Origin: Nevskia sp. | GTDB taxonomy: Bacteria; Pseudomonadota; Gammaproteobacteria; Nevskiales; Nevskiaceae | DNA: 64,000 bases | NCBI GenBank assembly: GCA_023229645.1 | Contig: JALNYU010000022.1 | Span: 1 to 64,000, forward strand | Reading direction: 5' to 3' | Part shown: piece by piece, positions 37,055-45,400 of the stretch | Numbering within the stretch: the stretch's first letter is position 1 | How the letters are laid out: the number at the start of each line of letters is the position of its first letter | Translations under genes and position numbers: made by a program | The notes under the pieces: model-generated | What the model was told of the DNA's origin: nothing | What the model saw: only the letters and a program-made list of their open reading frames with translations | The model's database searches: none

Positions 37055-37080
37055 AAAAAAAACCCCCTGAGTACAGGGGG
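37055..37080 (-). terminator. Rho-independent terminator of the candidate small RNA
   Basis: A 7-bp stem (CCCCCTG) with a 4-nt loop, followed on the minus strand by eight T. It is the strongest terminator of this intergenic region. It could also stop transcripts from phaR. Confidence 0.9.
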
Positions 37081-37174
37081 CAAGGTGCGAGAAAGGCGCT
37101 AGGCCTTTCTGGAGGAGACATTCACAGCGCAAATAAAATAATTTCTAGCGCTGTTTCTTCGGTGATCTATGTTG
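37055..37174 (-). ncRNA. Candidate small RNA (about 120 nt) with exposed CUCCUCC
   Basis: On the minus strand a consensus promoter (37181-37209) is followed by a compact structured transcript that ends in a strong terminator. Hairpin 1 is a 7-bp stem, 37148-37154 with 37124-37130, with a 17-nt A/U-rich loop that could bind Hfq. An unpaired stretch follows with CUCCUCC (complement of 37111-37117), an anti-Shine-Dalgarno sequence. Hairpin 2 is an 8-bp stem, 37103-37110 with 37090-37097. Hairpin 3 is the terminator. No start codon with a ribosome site is seen in it. It matches no RNA family I recognise. The alternative is a long 5' leader or decayed gene, but nothing follows it on that strand before pnp. 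Confidence 0.72.
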
Positions 37175-37180
37175 CGATGC

Positions 37181-37209
37181 AGTATAGACATGAATCCGCG
37201 ACCTGTCAA
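37181..37209 (-). promoter_or_regulatory. Consensus sigma70 promoter of the candidate small RNA
   Basis: Reading the minus strand: TTGACA (complement of 37204-37209), 17-bp spacer, TATACT (complement of 37181-37186). The -35 is perfect and the -10 is one base off consensus. It lies about 120 bp downstream of the phaR stop, so it is an independent promoter. Confidence 0.8.
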
Positions 37210-37267
37210 TTTCAAAATAAACTATAAAATCCTTTTAAAACAGCAACATATCGCGTTAGCACATTTT

Positions 37268-37317
37268 TTTTGACGCTAGCGTCAAAATTTCTGATGGCTG
37301 CCTATCTGAAATTTTGA
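37268..37317. repeat. 20-bp perfect palindrome and overlapping 10-bp inverted repeat after phaR
   Basis: 37268-37287 is a perfect palindrome with half-site TTTTGACGCT. Overlapping it, TCAAAATTTC at 37282-37291 pairs with 37308-37317. The two structures share bases, so they are mutually exclusive. They lie just beyond the phaR stop (37330) and upstream of the small-RNA promoter. They may be a phaR 3' end structure or a protein-binding site. Confidence 0.6.
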
Positions 37318-37329
37318 TCTACCACCCAA

Positions 37330-37830
37330 TTATTCATCAAGATCCGTGCCATTTGTTTTGCCGACTTTGATCACTTTGGCGCGATTTAGATTTTTCAGAA
37401 ACTCTTTGCGCACAGTCCGCCAAATGGGGACTTGCCGGTCGGCCAGTTCCTTCAAACGTTGTACTGGGTGCTGAGCTTGGCCGAGCAAATCGCGCAGTTG
37501 TTCACTGAAGTGGCTTTGCTGTTGCAGGAATAGCTGCAGCGACATCTCCAGATAGCGGCTGATGCTGCTCTGCATCGGGTCGCCGTAGAAGCGGATGATG
37601 TGTGTCAGCAATTCCGCACTAAAGATTGGGTTGCCGCCTTCTTCTTGTTCCGAAATGACCTGCAGGAGAATGGTACGGGTGATGTCGTCCTTGGTTCGTT
37701 TGTCTTCGACGCGAAACCGAACATTGCTCAGGACGAGCAGCCGAACCTCTTCGAGCGTGATATAGCGGCTCACGTTGGTATCGTAGAGTCGGCGATTAGG
37801 GTACTTTTTAATAATGCGGATATCGTTCAT
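37330..37830 (-). CDS. phaR: Polyhydroxyalkanoate synthesis repressor PhaR
   Basis: 166 residues. It senses PHA granules and represses phasin genes. The N-terminal DNA-binding domain has RIIKKYPNRRLYDTNVSRYITLEEVR, a signature of the family. The accumulation-regulator domain follows (NPIFSAELLTHIIRFYGDPMQSSISRYLEMSL). The phasin-like gene at 17.1 kb is a plausible target. It lies 58 bp from the gluQ stop, on the same strand. Confidence 0.92.
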   Translation of the reverse strand: MNDIRIIKKYPNRRLYDTNVSRYITLEEVRLLVLSNVRFRVEDKRTKDDITRTILLQVISEQEEGGNPIFSAELLTHIIRFYGDPMQSSISRYLEMSLQLFLQQQSHFSEQLRDLLGQAQHPVQRLKELADRQVPIWRTVRKEFLKNLNRAKVIKVGKTNGTDLDE

Positions 37831-37888
37831 GCGGTCACGAAGTGGCGAAAGCGATGAGAGGTAAAAGCGTTTTGTCGCTGCAATGCGT

Positions 37889-38797
37889 TCAGGCGGCTTG
37901 GGCTAACTGGGTTAGTCGGGGAATCGCCAGCGGCTGCCAATTGGCGACCGCCCAGTCCAGCAGTTCATCGGGTGTTGCGTCCAATAGCATTCTGGGCGGC
38001 GTTTGCCCCAGCAACTCGAGGCACTGGTGCAAATTAAAGCTGGGCGAAGTCTGATCGATTGATTTCGCATGATTCTGCTTGCTGAGCTTGTTGCCGTCGG
38101 CGCCGAGCAAAACCGGAATATGCCGATATTCGGGTGCTTTCTGGTCTGACAGGTGCCACCATAAATATAGCTGACGCATTGTAGAGCCGATCAAGTCGGC
38201 GCCGCGCACCACTTCGGTGATACCGAGTGCCGCTTCATCGAGCACGCACGCAAGTTGGTAGGCGATTTGGCCATCTGCTCTGCGAACGATGAAATCGCCA
38301 ACATCATCAGAGAGATCACGTCTAATCAAACCTTGCCAAGGATCATTGAGCGTCAGTTGCCCAGGCTGAATCCGGATGCGCCATGCCCCATCATAGTGCG
38401 TCGCTGTCGATTTGCGACAGCTCCCGCGGTAAATTGGTCCATCGACGCCTTCTAGGCTTTCAGTGTTGAGCCGGGCGCGGCTACAAACACAGGCGTAGCC
38501 CTCAGTACGGCGTTGTAGCGTTGAGAATCCCGCTTCGTACATCTCGATATGCTGCGTTTGCCAATAAACATCGCCATCCCATTCAAGGCCGTGCTGCTCA
38601 AGTTGGCGCATGATGGTTGCAGCGTGCACCTTGCTGCAGCGCTGCTGATCTAAATCGTCAAGGCGCAGATTCCAAGTCCCGAGCGCACGGCGCGCCTGCA
38701 AGTAACTTGCGACGGCGGTTAGCAGCGAGCCCAGATGTAAAGGACCCGACGGCGTCGGCGCAAAACGACCGCGATAAATGGGATGGTGTGTTGTCAC
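37889..38797 (-). CDS. gluQ: Glutamyl-Q tRNA(Asp) synthetase
   Basis: 302 residues. A shortened glutamyl-tRNA synthetase that attaches glutamate to queuosine in tRNA-Asp. HIGH-type motif PTPSGPLHLGSLLTAVASY, KMSKS-like KLSKQNHAKS, and Zn-binding cysteines (YACVCSRA, YRGSCRK). It lacks the anticodon-binding domain of GltX. GTG start at 38797. Another queuosine gene, queF, lies 4 kb away. In many gammaproteobacteria gluQ sits by dksA; here it is by phaR. Confidence 0.93.
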   Translation of the reverse strand: MTTHHPIYRGRFAPTPSGPLHLGSLLTAVASYLQARRALGTWNLRLDDLDQQRCSKVHAATIMRQLEQHGLEWDGDVYWQTQHIEMYEAGFSTLQRRTEGYACVCSRARLNTESLEGVDGPIYRGSCRKSTATHYDGAWRIRIQPGQLTLNDPWQGLIRRDLSDDVGDFIVRRADGQIAYQLACVLDEAALGITEVVRGADLIGSTMRQLYLWWHLSDQKAPEYRHIPVLLGADGNKLSKQNHAKSIDQTSPSFNLHQCLELLGQTPPRMLLDATPDELLDWAVANWQPLAIPRLTQLAQAA

Positions 38798-39059
38798 GGC
38801 TTAGTCTGCGGTACACAAGAATATTTTAAGTATTTTATGCGGGGTAATCGACTCTCGACATTATTTGCGGGATTTGTGCCAACAACCCGCAGGCATTGAG
38901 TCAGTATACTTAAGTAAACGCTAGCGAATAAATCAAATTTATCGTTAGCCGGCGTAAAAAAACATCGGGAACGGATGATAAGATTATTTGAGTGCCGAGT
39001 TATAAAAAAGCGTCATTCAGACTTTTGATGTGTTGCTGCGCTGAAATTCAGGTGTGCGG

Positions 39060-39154
39060 ATTATTGATTCGGCCACAAAATAGTTGAACGAGGTGCTACG
39101 CGGCAATTTGAGATCGCACTTTTTCGAGACGGTGTGAGTGGCCGAATTAATAAT
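39060..39154. repeat. Inverted-repeat element, copy 1
   Basis: Terminal repeats ATTATTGATTCGGCCA (39060-39075) and its complement at 39139-39154 match at 15 of 16 bases, bracketing about 63 bp. It has the shape of a miniature element or a pair of operator sites. A second unit with nearly the same ends follows at 39172. Confidence 0.65.
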
Positions 39155-39171
39155 AAAATTAAATTGCTTTG

Positions 39172-39266
39172 TTATTGATCCGGCCATTTCTCGCTTTCTC
39201 GGACGTGCGGCATCCGGTTTGGCATTGCACTGTCTTTATTCAAGTACTTAATAGCCGGATCAATAA
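39172..39266. repeat. Inverted-repeat element, copy 2
   Basis: Terminal repeats at 39172-39188 (TTATTGATCCGGCCATT) and 39250-39266 match at 16 of 17 bases when inverted, bracketing about 61 bp. The ends differ from copy 1 by one or two bases. The interiors share only scattered similarity (GCGGCA, TTTG, GCACT). Confidence 0.65.
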
Positions 39267-39438
39267 ATAACAGCGTTTAAATGAAATTGATAATTATTAA
39301 TATTTAAGAATAATTCAGCTTAGGGGGGACTATAGGCAGAAACAATTTCCTTCCCCCTTGAATATAAGTCTAGGCTTACAAGTCCCTGAACATAACCAGG
39401 GCTAACCCATAAACCCCACTACGTTAGGAGACACTGCA

Positions 39439-39858
39439 ATGGCGGAACTTAAAGGCTCAAAAACGGAAGAAAATCTGAAGGCTGCATTTGCCGGCGAATC
39501 GCAGGCAAATCGCCGTTATCTGTATTTCGCAGGCAAGGCGGACGTTGAAGGCTTCAACGACGTGGCTGCTGTGTTCCGTTCCACCGCGGAAGGCGAAACC
39601 GGCCACGCCCACGGCCACCTCGAATACCTCGAAGCCTGCGGCGACCCGGCCACCGGCCTGCCGATCGGCGAAACCCGTGACAACCTGAAGGCGGCGATCG
39701 CCGGCGAAACGCACGAATACACCGATATGTATCCGGGCATGGCGAAGACGGCGCGTGACGAAGGTCACGACGAAGTCGCCGACTGGTTCGAAACGCTGGC
39801 GAAAGCTGAGCGTTCGCATGCCAACCGCTTCACCAAGGCGCTGAACGAACTCGCCTAA
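39439..39858 (+). CDS. Rubrerythrin-family diiron protein (erythrin type, no rubredoxin domain)
   Basis: 139 residues of a four-helix ferritin-like bundle. Iron ligands are visible in each helix pair: FAGESQANRRYLYFA, EGETGHAHGHLEYL, AGETHEYTDMYPG and AKAERSHANRF. It ends without the C-terminal CxxC rubredoxin domain. Such proteins scavenge peroxide. It is first in a group with an Fe-S protein and a DUF3501 gene, a recurrent association. A terminator separates it from the next gene, so it is probably made in excess. GGAG lies 8 bases before the ATG. Confidence 0.92.
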   Translation: MAELKGSKTEENLKAAFAGESQANRRYLYFAGKADVEGFNDVAAVFRSTAEGETGHAHGHLEYLEACGDPATGLPIGETRDNLKAAIAGETHEYTDMYPGMAKTARDEGHDEVADWFETLAKAERSHANRFTKALNELA

Positions 39859-39877
39859 TCGGTAAAGCACGTTGCAG

Positions 39878-39909
39878 CCCCTCTTTCGCAATAGAAAGAG
39901 GGGTTTTTT
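39878..39909 (+). terminator. Intra-operon Rho-independent terminator
   Basis: CCCCTCTTT at 39878-39886 pairs with 39895-39903. Six T follow at 39904-39909. It lies 19 bp after the rubrerythrin stop and 21 bp before the next start on the same strand. Confidence 0.9.
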
Positions 39910-39930
39910 ACTTAAGCCATGGGATAGCCT

Positions 39931-41283
39931 GTGAACGAAACAAAACCTCAAACAGCAGGCGAGGGCGGATTAGCTGCGCCTACGCGCCATCCGCTTGCCT
40001 GGCGCGAGCCGTCGTTTTACGACCAAGAAGCCATCGATAAAGAGTTGGAGCGCGTCTTCGACATCTGTCACGGCTGCCGACGCTGTGTCAGCTTATGCCA
40101 GTCGTTTCCGATCCTGTTCGATCTCGTCGATAATTCGCCGACGATGGAGATGGACGGCGTCGCCAAGGCCGATTTCAGTAAAGTGGTCGAACAGTGTTAT
40201 CTGTGCGATCTCTGCTACCAAACCAAATGCCCGTATGTTCCGCCGCATGAGTGGAACCTGGATTTCCCGCATCTGATGTTGCGCGCCAAAGCGGCTGCGT
40301 TCCAGCGCGGGGAAGTATCCGATGCGCGGCAGCGGTTAACCAATACAACTGCCTTCGGTAAGCTTGCGAGCATCCCGGTCATCACCGAGATTGCGAACGC
40401 CAGCAACCGTAGCCCGACGCTGCGCAAGCTCACGTCGAAACTGCTCGACGTTCACCCGGACGCGCATCTGCCCGAATTTCACAGCGCAACCGCGCGCCGC
40501 TTGGTCAAGAATCTGCCTGCGCCGGTTGCCGTGACACCGAAGCCCGCCGGTACCACGCGCGGCCGCGTAGCGATCTTCGTCACCTGCTATGGCAACTACA
40601 ACATGCCGAAGGTCGTCGAAGACCTCGTCGTTGTCCTGCGCCATAACGGCATCGAAACCAAGCTGGTCGAGCGGGAAAAATGCTGCGGCATGCCGAAGCT
40701 GGAACTTGGCGATTTGCAGGCCGTTGACGTATTCAAGCGCGATAACCTACCGGTGCTCGCGCAAGCCGTCGCGGATGGCTGGGATTTAATGGCGCCGATT
40801 CCTTCGTGCGTCCTGATGTTCCGTCAAGAAATCCCGCTGATGTATCCGGAAGATGCTGAAGTGCAGGTGGTCAAACGGGCGATTTTTGATCCGTTTGAAT
40901 ACCTGATGCAGCGCCATAAAGCCGGTTTGTTCAGCACCGAGTTCAAGAACACGCTGGGCAAGGTTGTTTATCACGCGCCCTGCCATCAGCGTGTGCAAAA
41001 CATCGGTCCGAAAACCAAGGATATGTTGAACCTGATTCCGGGCACCGAATTAGAGTTCATTGAGCGCTGCTCAGGGCACGATGGCACCTACGGCATTCGC
41101 AACGAAACGTACGAGCTTGCGAAAAAAATCGGCAAGCCGGTTTCTACACGCGCCGAGCGCGCAAATGCCGCGTTTGTGACCAGCGATTGCCCGATGGCCG
41201 CCGATCACATCGCGCATGGGATGCAAAATCCGCCAGAGACGCAGCACCCTATTTCCTTGCTACGCCGTGCTTATGGAATCTGA
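39931..41283 (+). CDS. Two-[4Fe-4S] CCG-domain protein (HdrD/GlpC-like) of the rubrerythrin group
   Basis: 450 residues. Two ferredoxin-type clusters are near the N-terminus: C46, C49, C52, C56 (ICHGCRRCVSLC) and C89, C92, C95, C100 (QCYLCDLCYQTKCP). Two CCG-type cysteine-rich domains follow (EREKCCGMPKLELG; HAPCHQRVQNIG and ERCSGHDGTYG), as in heterodisulfide reductase D, GlpC and GlcF. It likely carries electrons, perhaps to the rubrerythrin. The substrate is unknown. GTG start with GGGAT upstream. DUF3501 begins 4 bp after its stop. Confidence 0.88.
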   Translation: MNETKPQTAGEGGLAAPTRHPLAWREPSFYDQEAIDKELERVFDICHGCRRCVSLCQSFPILFDLVDNSPTMEMDGVAKADFSKVVEQCYLCDLCYQTKCPYVPPHEWNLDFPHLMLRAKAAAFQRGEVSDARQRLTNTTAFGKLASIPVITEIANASNRSPTLRKLTSKLLDVHPDAHLPEFHSATARRLVKNLPAPVAVTPKPAGTTRGRVAIFVTCYGNYNMPKVVEDLVVVLRHNGIETKLVEREKCCGMPKLELGDLQAVDVFKRDNLPVLAQAVADGWDLMAPIPSCVLMFRQEIPLMYPEDAEVQVVKRAIFDPFEYLMQRHKAGLFSTEFKNTLGKVVYHAPCHQRVQNIGPKTKDMLNLIPGTELEFIERCSGHDGTYGIRNETYELAKKIGKPVSTRAERANAAFVTSDCPMAADHIAHGMQNPPETQHPISLLRRAYGI

Positions 41284-41287
41284 AGCA

Positions 41288-41869
41288 ATGAATAAACTGA
41301 AAGCGAGCGATCTTTGGAAGCTTGAGGAGTACTCGGAGCGCCGTCCCGCGTTTCGCACGCAGGTTATCGCCCACAAAAAGCTACGCAAAGTGCACATTGG
41401 CCCGCATCTCACGCTACTTTTCGAAGACCGGATAACGATTCAGTACCAGGTTCAGGAGATGTTGCGGATCGAGCGCATTTTCGAACGCGCCGGCATCGAA
41501 GAAGAACTTGAAGCCTATAACCCGCTCATTCCGGACGGCGAAAACTGGAAAGCAACGTGTTTGATCGAGTTTGAAGATCCGGCCGAGCGGGCTATTGCGT
41601 TAACCAGGCTGCGCGGGGTCGAGGCCGAAATTTTCGTTCAGATCGGTGATCTGCCGAAAGTGGTGCCGTTTTCCGATGAAGATTTGGAACGCGAAAACGA
41701 AACCAAAACTTCCGCCGTGCACTTCCTCCGCTTCGAACTGACCGAAGCGCAGATTACTGCCCTGAAGCAGGGCGCTGCGCTGCGCTTTGGCGTCGATCAC
41801 CCGCAATATCGGCACGCTACAACGGTTGACGATGCGGTTCGGAACGCGCTGATCGCGGATCTCGCTTAA
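41288..41869 (+). CDS. DUF3501 protein
   Basis: 193 residues of unknown function. The segment RTQVIAHKKLRKVHIGPHLTLLFEDRITIQYQVQEMLRIERIF is the typical core of DUF3501, which is found after rubrerythrin and the CCG protein in many proteobacteria. ATG at 41288, 4 bp after the preceding stop. A shared role in peroxide defence is inferred from gene order only. Confidence 0.88.
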   Translation: MNKLKASDLWKLEEYSERRPAFRTQVIAHKKLRKVHIGPHLTLLFEDRITIQYQVQEMLRIERIFERAGIEEELEAYNPLIPDGENWKATCLIEFEDPAERAIALTRLRGVEAEIFVQIGDLPKVVPFSDEDLERENETKTSAVHFLRFELTEAQITALKQGAALRFGVDHPQYRHATTVDDAVRNALIADLA

Positions 41870-41875
41870 ACCGCG

Positions 41876-41913
41876 GCGCGTTCAGTCGAGGTTTTTGGCC
41901 CGGTTGAACGCGC
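41876..41913. terminator. Hairpin between DUF3501 and queF
   Basis: GCGCGTTCA at 41876-41884 pairs with 41905-41913, with a 20-nt loop that contains TTTTT. It is placed between two convergent genes. No T-run follows the stem, so it is only a possible terminator. Confidence 0.45.
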
Positions 41914-41922
41914 TGCATGCCG

Positions 41923-42336
41923 TCATTCGCCCCACTTTGCTGGCGGCAGATGGACGGCGTCTGCGTGCTGAGGCGCCCAACCCGGCGCGCGGTGCTCGGC
42001 GACTACATTCGTATAAATGCCGCCGCGCACATACCAGTCTGCGGTCAAACGCATGAATCGCGGCTGCGTTACGGCTACCAGGTCGTCGAGTAGCTTATTG
42101 GTCACCGCTTCGTGGAACGCGCCTTCGTCGCGGTAGGCCCACAAATAGAGTTTCAGCGATTTCAGCTCCACGCAAAGCGCCTCTGGAATATATTCCAGAT
42201 AGAGCGTCGCGAAATCCGGCTGCCCGGTTTTCGGGCACAAGCAGGTAAACTCAGGCATGCGCATCCGGATGAGGTAATCCCGCCCTGGATTGGGGTTAGG
42301 GAAGTTTTCTAGCGATTTTGAGGGTTTGGTCGACAT
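41923..42336 (-). CDS. queF: NADPH-dependent 7-cyano-7-deazaguanine reductase
   Basis: 137 residues, the short YkvM-type QueF. It reduces preQ0 to preQ1 in queuosine synthesis. The catalytic Cys and QueF motif are in FTCLCPKTGQPDFA, followed by ELKSLKLYLWAYRDEGAFHE. I looked for a preQ1 riboswitch in the 146 bp upstream and saw none that I can support. Confidence 0.95.
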   Translation of the reverse strand: MSTKPSKSLENFPNPNPGRDYLIRMRMPEFTCLCPKTGQPDFATLYLEYIPEALCVELKSLKLYLWAYRDEGAFHEAVTNKLLDDLVAVTQPRFMRLTADWYVRGGIYTNVVAEHRAPGWAPQHADAVHLPPAKWGE

Positions 42337-42482
42337 TGATTAAGAGCCAGTTTTGCTCATTGTGCCAAATACCGCACATCTCGGGCATCACAAATCTACA
42401 ACCCGAGATCAGCAATCCATTAAACTGCGCCGCCAACCTCTTTGCTGCGGGCTTAGCGCCCGTCCCGCACTTTTAAGGCCAC

Positions 42483-45400
42483 ATGCGTCTTTCCGGAATC
42501 AAGCTCGCCGGGTTCAAATCCTTTGTTGACCCTACCGGTCTGCCGTTGCCGAGCCGACTGACGTCGGTTGTCGGCCCGAATGGCTGCGGCAAATCCAATC
42601 TGATCGACGCTGTCCGTTGGGTGCTCGGCGAAGCCAGCATCAAGAACCTGCGCGGCTCCGATTCCGAAGATGTGATCTTCAACGGCTCCCGTACGCGCAA
42701 GCCGGCCGGCCGGGCGAGTGTTGAGCTGACGTTTGATAACAGCGACTTCCAAGTCACCGGCCCGTACGCTGCTTACGCCGAGCTGGCGGTTAAGCGCGAG
42801 CTGACCCGCGACGGCAGCTCTCAGTATTATCTAAACGGAAACAAATGCTTAAAGCGTGACGTAACCGATTTGTTTCTCGGTACCGGCCTCGGCGGCAAAA
42901 ACCAATACGCGATTATCGAGCAGGGTATGGTTTCGCGCATGGTCGAAGCCAAGCCCGAAGAATTACGCCAGTGGCTGGAAGAAGCGGCCGGCATTTCCAA
43001 ATACAAAGAGCGCCGCCGTGAAACCGAGTCTCGGATCCGCCAAACGCGGGAAAATCTGAGTCGCCTGCAGGATCTGCAGAACGAACTCGCAGGCCGGCTA
43101 GAGGTCTTGGTCAAGCAGGCTTCGAATGCCGAAAAATACAAGCAGTACAAAGAAGAAGAACGGCGCTTAAAAGCCGAAGTGCTGCTGCTAAAGCTGCGTA
43201 TTTTGGAAACCCAGGCGATTACGCAGGAAGAAGCCATCGGCCAGTATGAGCTGGCGCTGGACGCCGCACGCGCCGGCGTTGGCGAAGCGGAAACACTGCG
43301 CGAGCAGGCAGAAAACCGACTGCGCGAAGCCGGCAACGCACTGAACGGCGACCAAGCCCGCGTTTACGACTGCGAAGCCGCGCTGGCGCGCAATGAGCAA
43401 AATCTGGCGCATGCGCGGGAATTGAAGAATTTGCGCGTACGCGAGTTAGAGCAATTGGAAGCGCAGCTTTTTGAGCTGGTGCGTCGGCGCGATCAAGAGC
43501 AACTGCGCGAAAAAGCTTTGACGCAGGCGGTTGCCAGCGCAGAGGCACGAGTCGGCGAGACCGAAGCCGCTGAGCAACTGGCGCAAGAGACCTTGTTCAC
43601 CGCCGAAACGGTGTTGGCCGACGCGCAGCAGCAATGGGAAGCCTTTTCGCAACGTTCGCAGGCGCCGTTGCTGGAGGCCGAAGGCGAGCGCGTGCGGGTT
43701 CAGGGTCTGGAGCGGGCGCTAACGCAAACCGAAGAGCGGTTGCGGCGCCTGAGTGGCGAGCACGCAGCGCTGGATCCCGCGCCGATTCAAGCCTCGCTGC
43801 GTGATGCTGAGTCGGAACTGACGCAGCTCGATGATGAACTACAGGAAGCGCAGGCGCGGCTGGAAATGGCCGAGGCCGAGTTACAGACGGCGCGCGAGCA
43901 GCGGACAATGATTGAAACCGAGCTACATGAGTCGCGCCAAGCGCTGCAAAGCGCGCGCGGCCGGCAGGCGTCGCTCGAAACGCTGCAGCAGGCCGCGTTG
44001 CGGCAAGACGACGCCGAGCTGAGCGCTTGGCTGCGCAAAAGCGGCCTTGCCGATCTCCCACGTCTTGCTGCGGCTTTGACCGTCGATGCCGGCTGGGAAG
44101 GCGCCGTCGAACAGGTGCTCGAACACTGGCTGCAAGCGCCCGTTGTCGAACGCGGGCGCTTGCCGCTGCAACCACCTGGGCTTGATGCGCTGCCGAAAGG
44201 CGGCGCAGCGTTCGTCATCGATGCTGACGTGGATCCCATTGCTGCGGCCGAGCGCCTGATCGCAAAAGTACACGGCGCGCCGGCGCTGGCGGCCTTGCTG
44301 CATGGCGTTTACACCGCTGAAACGGACGCGGAGTTCGAGCAGCGCGCAGTCATGCTGCAAGCCGGCGAGTCGGTGATCAACCGCAACGGCGTTTGGCGCG
44401 GATTAGGCTGGCTGCGTTACCCGAAGCGGGACCCGCAACACAGCGGCGTTATCGCGCGCGGGCTGCTGCTGAAGCAGCTGAAAACAACGATCGACGAAAC
44501 GGCGCTCAAAGTACAGAACGGCGAACGTTTGTTGGCTGATATGAATACGCGCCGCGTGCAGCTCGATAACGACCGCCGCAGCTGGGCCAGCAAACTGGAC
44601 CAAGCGCGAGCGCGTCAGGCGCAGAAGCTTGCGCAGCGCCAGACTCAAGCGGTGCGTTTGGAACAAACCGAGGCGCGGCTGCGGGCGTTGACGCAAGAGC
44701 TGGAAAACCTCGGTTTGCAGCGCAGCTTGCAAGCCGAAGAATTAAGCGAAGCCCGCGGGCGCCTGATCACCTTAGAGGAAACCGCCGAGCAACTGCGTAA
44801 CGAACGCGTCGAGCTCAACCGTACGCTGGCCAGCGGCCGCGACGCGCTGCAAGCGGCGCGGGCCGTTGCGCAGCAAGCCGGGCAACACCGCAGCCAAGCG
44901 CAAGTGCAGCTTGCCGGGCAGACCAGCGCGTTAGCGGCCATCGCGCGCTCGCTTGAGACCTTGGCCGAGCAGCGCGAGGTAATGGAAGCGCAGCGCGAAA
45001 CCCGGCGTAGCGCTGGCGAAGAGCTGGATGCGCCGATCGCCAGCAAAGCGGCGGAAGTGGAAGCAGCGCGCGCCGCTCTACTCGCCGCGCGCGAGCAGTT
45101 GCGGGTCGCACGTGAAGCACAGACCGCCGCCGATACCGCCGTGGCCGAAGCGGTGCGGCTAATGCGCGCGGCCGAAGCTAAAAAAGAAGGCGCGCAAGAA
45201 CGTTTACAAACCGCGCGTTTGGAATTTGAAAATTTGCGCGCCCGGCGCGATGGCGCCGAAAGCCAATTCGCCGAATCGGGCTTTGGCCGCGCCGAGCTTG
45301 CTGAGGATTTGACGCCCGATGCGCTCGGCAATGAGCCACTGCCGTTGTGGGAAGAAAAACTTGCAACCGTTGGTCGGCGGATTGACCGTCTTGGCGCGAT

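Larger units (their letters stand above)
38798..39438. other. 641-bp AT-rich intergenic region upstream of the rubrerythrin gene
   Basis: No gene is supported. It contains the duplicated inverted-repeat elements described separately. Near the 3' end a C-rich block comes before TTGAAT (39358-39363). A small hairpin, CCCTG at 39384-39388 with 39397-39401, sits in the probable 5' leader of the rubrerythrin gene. GGAG at 39427-39430 is its ribosome site. The region is markedly AT-richer than the neighbouring genes. Confidence 0.55.

Noticed and set aside
36979..37227. 82-codon open frame on the plus strand after pnp
   Set aside because: No ribosome site or family. It runs through two terminator-like hairpins and opposite the candidate small RNA, which explains the structure better.
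42337..42482. Possible preQ1 riboswitch upstream of queF
   Set aside because: The gap contains an 8-bp inverted repeat (ATCTCGGG with CCCGAGAT), but I could not find the A-rich tail and pseudoknot of preQ1-I or the layout of preQ1-II.
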